DNA from: CAIWHR01 sp963713275
GTDB lineage: Bacteria; Pseudomonadota; Gammaproteobacteria; Burkholderiales; Casimicrobiaceae
DNA: 64,000 bases
Reading direction: 5' to 3'
NCBI GenBank assembly: GCA_963713275.1
Contig: CAVQLG010000001.1
Span: forward strand, 35,265 to 99,264
The translations under genes and the position numbers were made by a program. How positions within the stretch are numbered: position 1 is the first letter of the stretch; each line of letters begins with the position of its first letter. Shown piece after piece: positions 19,371-30,344 of the stretch. The notes beneath the pieces were generated by a model. It was not told where the DNA came from. It did not search any database and saw nothing but the letters and a program-made list of their open reading frames with translations.

Positions 19371-20697
19371 ATGGCCGAGAGCAAGCCCATCTATCGCTAC
19401 GAAACGCTGCAGGTCCACGCGGGCCAGCAGCCCGCGCCGGGAACCAACGCCCGCGCGGTCCCGATCTACCAGACGACGTCGTACACGTTCAACGACGCCG
19501 ACCACGGTGCACGGCTGTTCGCGCTGAAGGAGTTCGGCAACATCTACACACGAATCATGAACCCGACGACCGACGTGTTCGAGCAGCGAGTCGCCGCGCT
19601 CGAGGGCGGAGTCGCCGGTGTCGCGACCAGCTCGGGCCAGGCGGCGCAGTTCGTCGCGCTCCGACGATTGCCCAGGCCGGCGACGACATCGTGTCGACGA
19701 GCTACCTGTACGGCGGCACGTACAACCAGTTCAAGGTGACGCTGCCGCGGCTGGGAATCGGCGTCCGCTTCGTCGACGGTGACAATCCGGAGGACTTCCG
19801 CGCGGGCGATCGGAGCGCGCACGAAGGCGCTATACGTCGAGACCATCGGCAACCCGCGCTTCAACGTTCCTGACTTCGCCGCGCTGGCGAAGATCGCCCA
19901 CGACGCGGGCATTCCGCTGGTCGTCGACAACACGTTCGGGGCAGCGGGCTACGTCGCCCGTCCGATCGTGCACGGCGCGGACATCGTGGTGGCCTCGGCG
20001 ACCAAGTGGATCGGCGGGCACGGGACGTCGATCGGCGGCATCATCGTCGATGCCGGGTCCTTCGACTGGGGCAACGGGCGCTTCCCGCTGTTCACGGAGC
20101 CAGCCCCGGGGTACCACGGTCTCAATTTCTGGGAGACGTTCGGCGCGGGAAGCGCGTTCGGCAACATCGCGTTCGCGATCCGCGCGCGCGTCGAGGGCCT
20201 TCGCGACCTGGGCTCCAGCCTGTCGCCGTTCAACGCGTTCCTGCTGCTGCAGGGCCTGGAGACGCTGTCGCTGCGGGTGCAGCGACATCTCGACAACGCA
20301 GCGGCGCTCGCCACCTGGCTGCAGGCGCGCGACGACATCGCCTGGGTCGAGTTTTCGCGGGCTTTCCTGCGCATCCCTACCACGAAATCGCGAAACGCTA
20401 CCTGCGTCATGGCTATGGCTCGGTGCTCAACTTCGGTGTCCGCGGCGGCTACCAGGCGGGGCGCAAGTTCATCGACGGCGTCCGCCTCGCGAGCCATCTC
20501 GCCAACGTCGGTGACGCCAAGACACTGGTGATCCACCCGGCTTCGACCACGCACCAGCAGCTCTCAGACGCCGAGCAGCGGAGCGCTGGCGTGCGCCCGG
20601 ATCTCGTCCGGGTCTCGGTCGGCATCGAGCACATCGACGACATCAAAGAGGATTTCGACCGTGCGCTCGCCGCGCACGGCTCGAGGCCGCTGCGTGA
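19371..20697 (+). CDS. metY: O-acetylhomoserine sulfhydrylase (frameshifts)
   Basis: MetY makes homocysteine directly from O-acetylhomoserine and sulfide. Motifs in order: ETLQVHAGQQPAPGTNARAVPIYQTTSY (in parts: ETLQVHAGQQ, PIYQTTSYTF), FGNIYTRIMNPTTDVFE, SSGQAAQF, then SYLYGGTYNQF, VVDNTFGAAGYV, PLP lysine in SATKWIGGHGTSIGG, and VIHPASTTHQQL near the end. Frame changes at about 19.66, 19.81 and 20.37 kb split it. The end is placed at the TGA overlapping the metX GTG; reaching it needs one more slip, so it is approximate. Divergent from cbs. Confidence 0.85.
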
Positions 20698-21801
20698 CGA
20701 GACCGCCAGGACGAAGCCACGCCCGCCTCGTCCTCGACGAACCGTTCGCCCTCGAGAGCGGCGCGTCGCTGCACGCCGTAGAGATCGCGTACTGCACCTG
20801 GGGTGAGCGCAACGCCGCCGCCGACAACGCCGTTGTCGTCTGCCACGCGCTCACCGGGTCGGCCGACGCCGCGGCGTGGTGGCCCGCGATGTTCGGTCCC
20901 GGCCGCGCGCTCGATCCGGGTCGCGATTTCATCGTCTGCAGCAACGTGCTCGGCGGCTGCTACGGGACCACCGGCCCGGCGAGTCTCGACAGCGATGGTC
21001 GCCGATGGGGCGCGCGGGTTCCCGAAAGTCACCATCCGCGACCAGGTGCGGCTGCAGATGGCACTCGCCGACCGCCTGGGCATCCGCGGCATACGGCTCG
21101 TCATCGGCGGCTCGATGGGCGGGCTGCAGGCGCTGGAGTGGGCACTCCTCGACCCAGGTCGCGTGCAGGCGATCGCGACCATCGCCGCCGCGGCGGCGCA
21201 TTCGCCCTGGTGCATCGTCTGGAGCGAGGCGCAGCGGCTCGCACTCGCGACCGACCCCGATTCGCGTCCGGCGATCACGACCCCGACGACCCGCCACGCG
21301 CAGGTCTCGCCGCGGCGCGCGCGATCGCCATGGTGAGCTACCGAAGCCCTACGTCGCTCGCCGAGCGCTTCGCGCGCGCGCGCGGCGCCGAGGTGTTCGC
21401 CGAGCGCGCGCTCTCGCCCGACGACTTCGCCGTCGCCGGCTGGCTGCGCCACCACGGCGACGCGCTGGTGCACCGCTTCGACGCGCACAGCTACCGCGTG
21501 CTGCTCGACGCGATGGACAGCCACGACGTCGGGCACGGCCGCGGGTCGGTCGCCGCCGGGCTCGCCGCGCTGCGCCAGAGCGCGCTCGTAGTGTCGATTG
21601 CGACGGACGCGCTGTATGTGCCGGCCGATCAGGCTGCACTCGCGGCACAGCTTCCAGCCGCGAGGCTCGTGCACCTCGATTCGCTGCACGGCCACGACGG
21701 CTTTCTGATCGACGCCGACCGGCTCGAGCCGCTCTGCGCGCCTTCCGCGACGGAGCGGGCGGACTCGGCGCGTGCACATCCACGCGGCACGCGCCGCGTG
21801 A
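20694..21801 (+). CDS. metX: Homoserine O-acetyltransferase (frameshifts)
   Basis: MetX acetylates homoserine and so supplies the MetY substrate. Seen in order: LDEPFALESGASL, VVVCHALTGS, SNVLGGCYGTTGP, IRDQVRLQMALADRLGI, the nucleophile serine in IGGSMGGLQALEW, MVSYRSP, and the catalytic histidine in SLHGHDGF. At least two frame changes lie at about 21.01 and 21.29 kb. The GTG at 20694 overlaps a TGA and is the likeliest start. The true end is uncertain because frames change again after 21.73 kb; the stop given is one of three candidates. Confidence 0.83.
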
Positions 21802-21820
21802 GAAGCGCCGCGCCAGCAGG

Positions 21821-21850
21821 TTCGGATATCGAAATCCGAAATCCGCAGTT
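21821..21850 (+). promoter_or_regulatory. Inverted repeat and LysR-type operator-like site before metQ
   Basis: TTCGGAT and ATCCGAA form a perfect 7-base inverted repeat around six bases (21821-21840). Overlapping it, from 21824, the sequence follows the sulfur-operator pattern at 17 of 27 positions (ATATCGA, then CGAAATCC, then AGTT). It lies about 60 bases before the metQ start. Confidence 0.45.
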
Positions 21851-21910
21851 CACGCCACGGCGACCGTCTCCTAGAGTTGATCCACCTTAACACTTGCAAG
21901 GGACACCACC

Positions 21911-22774
21911 ATGATCAGCCTGCAACGTGCCTTTCGATGGCTCAGCTCGGCGCTGACGCTCGCGCTGTTGCTCGGCGCTCACGGAGCTTTCGCGCAGCTC
22001 TCGCCGAACCAGATCGTATTCGGCGTCGCGCCGGGCCCGTCCGGCGACCTCATCCGCCACGCGATCCAGCCCGGACTGGAGAAGAAGGGGTACAAAGTCG
22101 TCGTGCGCGAATTCAGCGACTACGTCCAGCCGAACCTCGCGCTCGCGAACCGGAGCCTGGACGCCAACCTCTACCAGCACCGCTTGTACCTGGAGAAGTT
22201 CTCGGCCGACAAGGGCCTCAAGCTCTCGCCGGTGATCACCATTCCGACCGCGGGCCTTGGGCTGTATTCGAACCGAATCAAGTCGATCGACCAGTTGAAG
22301 CAGGGCGACGTCGTGACGCTGGCCAACGACCCCACCAACCTCGCGCGCGCGCTGCGCTTCCTTGCGAAGCTCGGCCTCATCACCATCCGCAAGGACATCG
22401 ATGCAACGCAGGCGTCGGAGAAGGACATCGACCAGAATCCGCGCGGGCTCGTCATCCGGCCGCTCGAAGCGGCGCAACTGCCGCGCACGCTCGAAAGTGC
22501 CGCCGCCTCGGTCGTCAATGGCAACTTCGCCATCGCCGCGGGACTCAAGCTCTCGGATGCACTCAAGCTGGAGGAACTCGACGAGAACCTCAAGAATCTG
22601 GTTGCGGTACACACCGAGGACCTCGATCGGCAGTACGTCAAGGACATTCGCACCGTCGTCGAGTCCCCCGAGTTCCTGGCCGTCGTCGACAGCCCGCAGC
22701 ACATCTTCAAGGATTTCCAGAAGCCCGCCTGGCTGAAGACGAGGGTCGCGGCCGGAGCGCCTGGGCGCAAGTAG
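21911..22774 (+). CDS. metQ: Methionine ABC transporter substrate-binding protein
   Basis: The 287-residue NlpA/MetQ-family protein begins with a signal peptide ending HGAFAQ, with no lipobox cysteine, so it is probably a free periplasmic protein rather than a lipoprotein. Family features are VFGVAPGPSGDLIRHAI, NLALANRSLDANLYQHR, TIPTAGLGLYSNRIKSIDQL and NGNFAIAAGL. The frame is intact. It is followed by metN and metI, giving a complete MetNIQ importer for methionine or a related compound. It sits directly behind metX, linking uptake and synthesis. Confidence 0.88.
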   Translation: MISLQRAFRWLSSALTLALLLGAHGAFAQLSPNQIVFGVAPGPSGDLIRHAIQPGLEKKGYKVVVREFSDYVQPNLALANRSLDANLYQHRLYLEKFSADKGLKLSPVITIPTAGLGLYSNRIKSIDQLKQGDVVTLANDPTNLARALRFLAKLGLITIRKDIDATQASEKDIDQNPRGLVIRPLEAAQLPRTLESAAASVVNGNFAIAAGLKLSDALKLEELDENLKNLVAVHTEDLDRQYVKDIRTVVESPEFLAVVDSPQHIFKDFQKPAWLKTRVAAGAPGRK

Positions 22775-22784
22775 GCGGGCAGCG

Positions 22785-23908
22785 ATGCGCGGCGAATCCG
22801 ACCAGCCGAGGGACGCGCGCTGCGCCGGCCGCGCCACCGCCGGCGAGCCGCAACCGATGATCGAACTCGACGAGATCAGCGTGCTGTTCGCCGCCGGCGG
22901 TCGGATCGTGGGCGCCGTCGACGGGGTCTCGCTCGCGGTCGGCAAGGGCGAGATCTTCGGCATCGTCGGCAGCAGCGGTGCGGGCAAGAGCACGCTCCTG
23001 CGCACCGTCAACCTGCTCGAGCGACCGAGCGGCGGTCGCGTCCAGCTCGACGGCGAGGACGTGACCGACTTCCGTGGCGCGGCCCTGCGCCGGGTGCGAC
23101 AGAAGATCGGGTTCATCTTCCAGCATTTCAACCTGATGCACACGCGGACGGCACGCGAGAACGCCGCCTTCGCCTTGCGCGCCGCGGGGGCGCCGCGAAC
23201 GTCGATCGCGGCGCGGGTCACCGAGGTGCTCGACCTCGTCGGCCTGCGGGAGAAGGCCAACGCCTACCCGGCCCAGTTGTCGGGCGGCCAGGAGCAGCGC
23301 GTGGGCATCGCCCGGGCGATCGCCAACCACCCCGAGGTGCTGCTGTGCGACGAGCCGACGTCGGCGCTCGACCCCGAGACGGCGGCGTCGATCCTCGAAC
23401 TGCTGCGCGAGATCAACGCCCGCCTCGGGATCACCATCGTCCTCATCTGCCACGAGATGAGCGTCATCAAGGCGGTCTGCCAGCGGGTCGCGGTGATGGA
23501 CGCTGGGCGCGTGCTCGAGCAGGGCGACGTGTACGAGGTGTTCGCGACACCGCGCGAGGCCTTCACGCGACAACTGGTCGAGCGCACGTTCGACCTCGCC
23601 CTCCCCGCCCGGCTCACCCGGGAGCTGCGCGGCACGCTGGTCCGGATCCTGTTCCTCGGCGAGCGCGCCGAGGAGCCGGTGCTCTCCGAGGCGACGGCGC
23701 GCTTCGCCGTCTCGATCAACATACTGCACGGCAGAATCGAGTACATCGGAAGGCGCGCGATCGGCGGTGGTAGCGCTGCTCGGGCCGCTTCGGAGACCGC
23801 TTCGTGGACCCTGCGCGGCACCCGGGGCCCGCAGGCGATCGACTGCGCCAGGCGATCGAGTTCATCCGCGCCAACAGCGCCGGCGTGGAGGTGCTGCATG
23901 CCGGGTAG
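22785..23908 (+). CDS. metN: Methionine ABC transporter ATP-binding protein (one frameshift)
   Basis: The ABC domain is intact: Walker A GSSGAGKST, Q-loop FQHFNLM, signature LSGGQEQRVGIARA, Walker B VLLCDEPTSALDPET, and a switch histidine in LICHEM. A C-terminal NIL-type regulatory domain follows, and a frame change at about 23.765 kb splits it. Its end (DRFVDPARHPG to VEVLHAG) is in another frame and stops at 23906-23908. Two starts are possible, 22785 or the ATG at 22857 (MIELDEISV), which fits the family start better. NIL domains bind methionine for feedback inhibition. Confidence 0.87.
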
Positions 23909-24564
23909 CTGGGCGCCGATCGCCGGCGACTTGTCGGCGGCATTTGGCGAGATCTTCTCATGGTGGGCGTGTCGGCATTCTTCGCCGTCGCCGGCGGCGT
24001 GCCGCTTGGCTTCGTCCTGTTCGTCACCGACCGGCGGCTGTTCTGGCGGCTGCCGCTGGCGAATGCCGTGGGCAGCTTCCTTGTCAACGTTATCCGCTCG
24101 GTTCCCTTCGTCATCCTGCTCGTGCTGCTGCTGCCCTTCACGCAGTTCGTCCTCGGAACCACGATCGGGCCGGTGGCGGCGGCGGTGCCGCTCTCGGTGG
24201 CCGCGATCGCGTTCTACGCCCGGTTGGTCCAGGCGTCGCTGTGCGAGGTCGACCCGGGGATCATCGAAGCGGCGCAGGCTTTCGGGGCGAGCCCGCTGCG
24301 GATCGTAGGGGCCGTGTTGCTGCCCGAGGCGCTGCCGGGCTTCGTCGCGGGTTCACGGTGACGCTGATCAGCCTGATCGGGTACTCGGCGATGGCGGGCA
24401 TTGTCGGCGGCGGCGGCGTGGGCGACCTCGCCATCCGCTTCGGCTATTACCGTTACCAGACGAACGTGATGCTCCTCACCGTGGTGGCGCTGATCGGGCT
24501 GGTACAGGTCGTCCAGACGGCGGGGGACCTCCTCGCCCGCCGCGCCGACCGCAAAGGAGGCTGA
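23898..24564 (+). CDS. metI: Methionine ABC transporter permease (two frameshifts)
   Basis: This is the membrane subunit of MetNIQ. From the ATG inside the metN end it reads as an MetI: VIRSVPFVILLVLLLPF in a transmembrane helix, then the EAA-like coupling loop IIEAAQAFGASPLRIVGAVLLPEALPG (quoted in parts: EAAQAFGASP, LLPEALPG), then IGYSAMAGIVGGGGVGDLAIRFGYYRY. Frame changes at about 23.96 and 24.35 kb break it. About five membrane helices are present. Overlap with metN and the tight order support cotranscription. Confidence 0.84.
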
Positions 24565-24566
24565 AG

Positions 24567-25920
24567 ATGAAGGGCGAAGCTGCCGCCGGCCGCCGCTACT
24601 GGAACGCGCACGTCGAGACCCTGGAGCGCCCCGCGCTGGAGGCCTTGCAGCTCGAACGGCTGCGGGCGACCTCGACTGGGCGTACGGCAACTCGCCGTAT
24701 TACCGCCGCTCGTTCAACGCCGTCGGCGTCCGGCCCGAGGCGCTGTGCACGCTCGCGGACCTGCGCGCGTTCCCGTTCGTCGACAAGGGCGTCGAGCGCG
24801 AGAGGCAAACCGCGAGTCCGCTGCTAGGGGACATGCTCGCCGTCGAGGAGCGCGACGTAGTGTTCGTCTCGGCGTCGTCGGGCACTTCGGGCGTGCCCAC
24901 GCTTTCGCCGTTCACGGCGGCGGACTTCGAGACCTTTCAGGACGTTCAGGCGCAGCTCTTCTGGATGGCGGGTGTGCGACCGCACGATCGCTACGTCCAC
25001 GCGCTCAACTTCACGCTGTTCGTCGGGGGGCCGGACGTCATCGGCGCGCAGCGTCTGGGCGCGCTGTGCTTCTGGGTGGGGACCGTCGCGTCGGAGCGGC
25101 TGTTGCACATCATGCAGTCGTTCGGAGCGACCGTGACCTGGACCACGCCGTCGTACGCGTGGCACCTCGGCAGACGGGGTTGACGCGGGCATCGACCCGG
25201 CGACGGATCTCGCCGTGCGGCGGATCTTCGTGGCCGGCGAGCCCGGCGGCTCGGTCCCGGACCGGGCAGGCAATGGAGTCGATCTGGAATGCGCAGCTCT
25301 TCGATTTCTACGGGATCTCGGACATCTACGGCGCCTGCGCCGGGATGTGCGAGCAGCGGCGCGGGCTGCATCTCGTCGAGGACGACATCCTGCTCGAGGT
25401 CCTCGATCCGCTGAGCGGCGAGCCGGTGGCGGACGGCAAGCCGGCGAGGGTCCTGACCACGCTCACCAAGCGGGCCCGGCCGATGATCCGCTTCCGGACG
25501 GGCGACATCGTCACTGCCGACCGTTCGCGCTGCGCCTGCGGCCGCACCCACGCGCGCATCAGCATCACCGGCCGGCTCGACGACATGTTCATCATCTCGG
25601 GCGTCAACATCTTTCCGAGCGACGTGGAGCACGTGATCCGCAATGTCCCGGGGCTGACCGGCGAGTACCGGATCACGGTTTACGAGGAGGGACACCTCGC
25701 CCGGTTCGAGCTCGACGTCGAGCGCGCGCCGGGCGGGCAGCCCGACGGCGACGGTGCGCCGGTGTCGAACGCCGCGCTCGCGGAGCGGGTCGTCCACGAA
25801 GCGAAGGCGCGACTCGGCGTGCGGCCGCGTCGCGTTCGCATCGTCGAGACGGGAACCCTTCCGCGCAGCACCCACAAGGCGAAGCGGCTGGTCGACCTGC
25901 GCCGTCGCGACGGCGCCTGA
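24567..25920 (+). CDS. PaaK-like (phenylacetate-CoA ligase family) AMP-forming ligase (frameshifts)
   Basis: An adenylate-forming ligase of the PaaK type that activates an aryl or small organic acid with ATP and CoA. Seen: YGNSPYYRRSF, FPFVDK, the P-loop SASSGTSGVPT, FDFYGISDIYGA, RPMIRFRTGDIV, a CACGRTHARI block, and the C-terminal GRLDDMFIISGVNIFPSDVEHVI with PRSTHKAKRLVD at the end. Frame changes at about 24.67, 25.18 and 25.26 kb interrupt it. The start follows an AGGAGG site and lies directly behind metI. A CoA ligase in a methionine-importer operon is unusual, and its substrate is unknown. Confidence 0.78.
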
Positions 25921-25931
25921 CCGCCCCGCCG

Positions 25932-27392
25932 TCAGACGTAGCGCTCGGCGAAGTCCTGGACGAGCCGCAGCGCCCGGAACGTCGCCCGGACGGCAAGGCG
26001 CAGCCGCGGCTCGATCACCTGCCCGTCGTCGTCGACGGTTCCCACGCCGGGAGTGACGAGAATGTTCCCGTCGTCGGCGAGATTCGGAACGACCCCGATT
26101 CGCGCCAGCACGTTGTTGACGAGGTTGGTCTGCGCGATCCAGTCCTGGTGCGAGAAGATCGGTATCCCGCAGCCGCCGTCGCGCCAGGTCGCCTCGTAGT
26201 TGATCTCGGCACCGCCGGCATTGAGCGACGCGTTGACCGCGACCCCGGGCTTCAGGTCGCCGGCGGCGCGATCGAACTCGTCGGCGACGATGGCCGCCGT
26301 TGCCCGTAGCGGCGCGAGCGCGGCATCGGGCTCGTCGCGCAGCAAGCGCAGGGCGGCGAGCGAGCCGGCGAGTGCCTCCTTGCCGGGGTCGAACGCGACG
26401 TGCGAGCCCTTGCCGTGCGCCGACACCGTGCCGAAGCGCTCGCTGTGGAGCCGAAGCGACGGACATTGACCATCGACTCGGTCCGTCCGATGACGAGCCC
26501 GGCGGTCGGGCCGCCGGCAACCTTGTCCATGCTGTAGAGCATCACGTCGGCGCCGATGCGCGGATGTGGTCCCGTGGAACGGCAGGCCCCAGGCGTTGTC
26601 CGCGACGTAGGGCACGCCGGTGCTGCGCGGCCAGCCGCCCGACGCCCTGCTGGACGAGCGACGCGCCGTCCGCGTCGTGCGCGCCGTAGCCGTAGCCCGG
26701 TGTGTCGTAGCCCAGCGTCACGAAGCCGGCGAGTTCCTGCGCGTGGATGCCGGCGGTGCGAACGTAGGCCGCGAGCGCGGCCTCCGGATCGACGGTGGTG
26801 AGCAGCGGGCAGGGGTACGCCTTGATGCCGTGGACATCGTAGCGTGCGCCCGGAAGCCGAACGAGAACGACATCGACGTTCTCCGCGCGCCGCCCGACGA
26901 GCCCGAGCTCGCCCGCGGTGGCCCCGCGGTCCGCGAACAGATCCTTGTAGCGCCCGGGAACGGGCCGCCCATAGCTGCCGTGATGCTCGACGTGACGTTC
27001 CAGCGGCACGATGCAGCGAGCCCGGGGTGGCACACCGCGGCCGGAAAGCGAAGGCGCGATCAGCGCGTCGTATGCGAGCGAAAGCCCGGCTTCGGCGGTG
27101 TTGACGAGCGCCGCGTCGTAATCGTCGCCATAGACCGACTTGACCAAGCGGCGCAACTCGTCGCCGAGCTGCGACAGTGGCGCGTACCGGCGCGACTCGC
27201 GGGCGATCGCCTCGACGATGTGCCGCCGCAGCACGCCCGGACGGCTCGAGTTGCTCGCCGAGATGCCGATGTTGCCCCGCCAGTCGTCGGGGATGCCCAG
27301 CTCGCGGGCAATCACGTCGGCCGCGGCGCGGCGAGCAGTTCCGGCTGGCGCTCGCGCAGCCGCGCGTAGAGATCGAAGCGGAACCGGCTCAT
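25932..27392 (-). CDS. PLP-dependent aminotransferase-fold enzyme of unknown function (frameshifts)
   Basis: I do not recognise a named subfamily. The recovered protein (about 480 residues across four frame changes) looks like a fold-type I PLP enzyme. It has an N-terminal SNSSRPGVLRRHIVEAI block, EAGLSLAYDAL, a YDTPGYGYG segment, VPYVADNAWGLPFHGT with a PLP-type Asp, MLYSMDKVAGGPTAGL with a likely PLP lysine, and a C-terminal HGKGSHVAFDPGKEALAG. ATG 27392 overlaps the TGA of the upstream ATPase gene, so it belongs to the sulfonate importer operon. A role in breaking down an imported amino-sulfonate (transamination or C-S/C-N cleavage) is inference only. Confidence 0.55.
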
Positions 27393-28206
27393 CGCAGTTC
27401 CTCGGCCATCGCCTGGCGCGCTTCGACGCGCACCGTGTGCAGGATCCTCTGCTTCAGCATGCCGAACTGGGGGTCGGCCACGAGCGAGTCGATCTCCCGC
27501 GGCCGATGGAACGGCACGATGGCCTCGTCGACGATGCGGCCCGGCCGCGCAGCGCCGACATCACCAGCACGCGATCGGCGAGAGATAGAGCGCCTCGTCG
27601 ACGTCATGGGTGACGAACAGGATCGTCGTGCCCGTTTCTTGCCACACCGACACCAGCAACTCCTGCATCATCAGCCGCGTCTCGGCGTCGAGGGCGGCGA
27701 ACGGCTCGTCCATCAGCAGGATTTCAGGATCGGGAAGCCAGGCGCGGGCGAGCGCGACGCGCTGGCGCATGCCGCCCCGAGAGCTCCCAGGTGGCGTGCC
27801 GCTCGAATCCCCTGAGCCCGACGAGGCGCAGGTAGCGCTCGGCCTCTGCGCGGTGTGCTTTCTCGGGAACACCAGCCATCCGCGAGCCGGAGGTGGGTGG
27901 TCCTGCACCGACAGCCACGGGAACAGCGTCGGCTGCTGGAACACGATGCCCCGGTCCGGGCCCGGGCCGCCCACTTCACGCTCGTCGATGACCACGCTGC
28001 CACGCGTGGGGCGCTCGAAGCCCGCGACGAGGTTGAGGATCGTGGACTTGCCGCAGCCCGAGGGTCCCAGCCAGGCAGACGAACTCGCCCGGTGCGAGTG
28101 CGAGCGAGATCCCGCGCAGCACCTCGGTGTCGCGCTGACCGCGGCGTGACGCCGGGAAAACCTTGTCGACGTGATCGACCCTGATCCGCGCATCGCTCGC
28201 CGTCAT
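27389..28206 (-). CDS. Sulfonate/taurine ABC transporter ATP-binding protein (frameshifts)
   Basis: A TauB/SsuB-type ATPase. IRVDHVDKVFPA starts it; Walker A is in GPSGCGKSTILNLVAGFERP (in two frames), then IVFQQPTLFPWLSVQ, the signature with MRQRVALARAW, Walker B EILLMDEPFAALDAETR, and switch LFVTHDVDEALYLS. The tail IVDEAIVPFHRPREID is in another frame. At least four slips occur. It overlaps the permease gene upstream and the PLP-enzyme gene downstream by four bases each. It energises import through the adjacent permease. Confidence 0.82.
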
Positions 28207-28976
28207 GCGTCGTGTCCCGCCCAGGGAAAGTCAGCCAGTCGCTGCGTCGCGACGAGCGCGAGGTCGAGCAGGTAGCCAGTGGCGCCGAGCAGCACGATGC
28301 CGAGGAACCAGATGTCGGTGCGCAGGTACAAGCTGGCGTTGATCACCATCCAGCCCATGCCAGCATTCGCGGCGACCATCTCCGCCGCGATCAGCGTCGT
28401 CCAGCCGATCCCGACCGCGAGCCGGACTCCGGTGAAGATCTCGGGTGCGGCGTCGGGCAGCACGACGTAGCGGAACACCTGCGACGGCCGCGCGCCCAGC
28501 GCCTGCGCCGCGCGAATCCGCGCCCGACTGACGCCCCCGGCTGCTGCAGCGGAACCGACGATCACCGACAACAGGCAGGAGATGAAGATCAGGAAGAACT
28601 TGGATGTTTCGCCGATCCCGAACCACACGATGGCGAGCGGAATCAGCGCGATCTTGGGCAGCGGACGCAGGAACTGGACAAAGGGGTCGAGCACCGCCGC
28701 GAGGCCGGGCGAGAGCCCCATCGCCAGCCCCATCGGCACCCCGATGGCGATGGCCGCGACGAACGCACCGACGGCACGCGCGGTGCTGATCGCGACGTGC
28801 TGCCACAGCGGCACCTGCCGGTATCCGTCGGCAACGAGTTCGCCGGCAGTGCGCAGCACCTCGGTCGGCGGCGGCAACAGCAGCGGATCGATCCAGCGCA
28901 GCGTCGCGGACGCCTGCCAGGCGGCGACCAGCACCACCGCGACTGCACCGACCAGTCCGCGGCGCAGCGATGTCAT
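28203..28976 (-). CDS. Sulfonate/taurine ABC transporter permease
   Basis: An intact 257-residue permease of the TauC/SsuC group with about six membrane helices. The coupling loop reads AAQALGARPSQVFRYVVLPDAAPEIFTG, quoted in parts as QALGARPSQVF and VLPDAAPEI, with VGIGWTTLIAAEMVAANAG after it, which is typical of this family. The gene order is binding protein, permease, ATPase, PLP enzyme on the minus strand. Substrate is inferred from family and from the sulfur setting; nitrate- or aromatic-type substrates cannot be excluded. Confidence 0.85.
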   Translation of the reverse strand: MTSLRRGLVGAVAVVLVAAWQASATLRWIDPLLLPPPTEVLRTAGELVADGYRQVPLWQHVAISTARAVGAFVAAIAIGVPMGLAMGLSPGLAAVLDPFVQFLRPLPKIALIPLAIVWFGIGETSKFFLIFISCLLSVIVGSAAAAGGVSRARIRAAQALGARPSQVFRYVVLPDAAPEIFTGVRLAVGIGWTTLIAAEMVAANAGMGWMVINASLYLRTDIWFLGIVLLGATGYLLDLALVATQRLADFPWAGHDA

Positions 28977-29017
28977 TCAGGTACCAACCACCGACGACGA
29001 CGGGCGGCCGCGACGCC

Positions 29018-30048
29018 TTACCTGCGCCGCGCCTGCTGCAGGTAGGTCGTGTTGATGAACGGCGCGAACGACGACGGAATGTCGTCGCGGCGAAGCTCGC
29101 CGATGTCCGCGAGGAAGAGCGCCGTGTCGCGGGCGGCGCGCGCGATCGCCGAGTTCGGCGTGTCGGGGCCGCTGCCGAGGAACGCCGGCGTGAGCTGCTC
29201 GTCAATCGACGGGTACTCGAGCCCCGCCAGCGTCGAGCGCGCGGTGTCCAGCGGGACGTCGAGGTGCCTGGCGATGATCTGCGCCGCGGCTTCCGGGTCC
29301 TTCTTGTACTGGTCGACCTTGTCCTGATAGGTACGCAGGAACCTGACCAGGAGCTGCGGATGCTTCTCGGCGAACTCCTTGCGCACCGCGAAGTTGTTGT
29401 AGATGAGAAAGCCGTCCTTCTGCAGTGCCTTGGTGACGAAGATTTCCTTGCCGCCGTCGGCCTCGAGCTGCTGGGTGAACGGGCCCCGACGTATGCCGCG
29501 TCGATGTCGCCACGCTTCCAAGGCGGCGACGATGTCCGCAGGCTTCAGCGCGACCAGCTTGATCTTCGCCTTGTCGAGCTTGTGGACCTTGATGGCCGCC
29601 TCGAGCGCGTAGTGCGCCGTCGAGTTGGGCGGGTACGCGGCATGATACCTTCGAGGTGGGAGCGATCTGACGCCCTTGGCTTCGCGCGCGATCAGGCGCT
29701 CGCTGGTCGCGATGACGCCGGAGACGCCGATGATCTCGATCGGCAGCTTGCGCGTGATCGCCGCGGCCGCGGGGCTCGAGCCGAAACGGGCGATGTCGAT
29801 CTCCCTGGCCGCGAACAACGTCAGCACGTCGGCGCCGGACGCGAACGGAATCCACCGCACCTTGGTGCCGAACACCTTGTCGAAGCTGCCGTCCGCCTTG
29901 GCGAGAATCCAGACGCGCGGGCTGCCGGCGTAGGCGAACCGCACTTCGCTCGGGAGGTCCTCGGCAACGACCCCCATGGACACACCGAGACTGCCGAGGC
30001 CGAGCAGGATGGCGAATGGGAGGTGCAGAGGACGAATCGTCGAACCAT
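29018..30048 (-). CDS. Sulfonate/taurine ABC transporter substrate-binding protein (frameshifts)
   Basis: A TauA-like periplasmic protein: EVRFAYAGSPRVWILAKADGSFD, KVRWIPFASGADVLTLFAAREIDIARFGSSP (both read in the window as continuous family blocks; abbreviated here as FASGADVLTLFA and DIARFGSSP), IEIIGVSGVIATSERLIA, then NNFAVRKEFAEKHPQ and the C-terminal APFINTTYLQQARR. The ATG at 30048 starts a signal peptide whose hydrophobic core (FAILLGLGSLGVS) is in another frame, so a slip lies near 30.01 kb. Further slips lie near 29.5 and 29.65 kb. It is the first gene of the minus-strand importer operon. Confidence 0.8.
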
Positions 30049-30228
30049 GATCAGCGTAACTCCATTGGATTGATCAAAGGACCGAAGCGTATCGGTGGTG
30101 GCGTGGGGCGAGAGGGGCGGTCGAACAACATCGCGGCGCATATCGATATCTGCCGCCTTTCCCCGCGGGTGGGCGAACTCCGGCACGGCCGGGTGGCCAC
30201 GAACGCCCCGCCACGTCATGCGCCGAGC

Positions 30229-30255
30229 GTGCATGCACTTGCGAATTGATTCGTT
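30229..30255 (+). promoter_or_regulatory. Weak sulfur-operator-like site before the creatininase-family gene
   Basis: GCGAATTGATTCGTT (30241-30255) matches the downstream half of site A at 11 of 15 positions, but the upstream GCATAAC half is poor. It lies in the 296-base divergent region between the importer and the creatininase-family gene. A nearby CATATCGATATCTG dyad (about 30136-30150) could be another site. Low confidence. Confidence 0.25.
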
Positions 30256-30344
30256 GGCGGGCGGGGCTGCCGGCCGCTAGCGTGCCCGCTGTCAGTGCCC
30301 GCATGACACGGCGCGCTGCCGAACCGACGACTTGGGGAGGGCTC

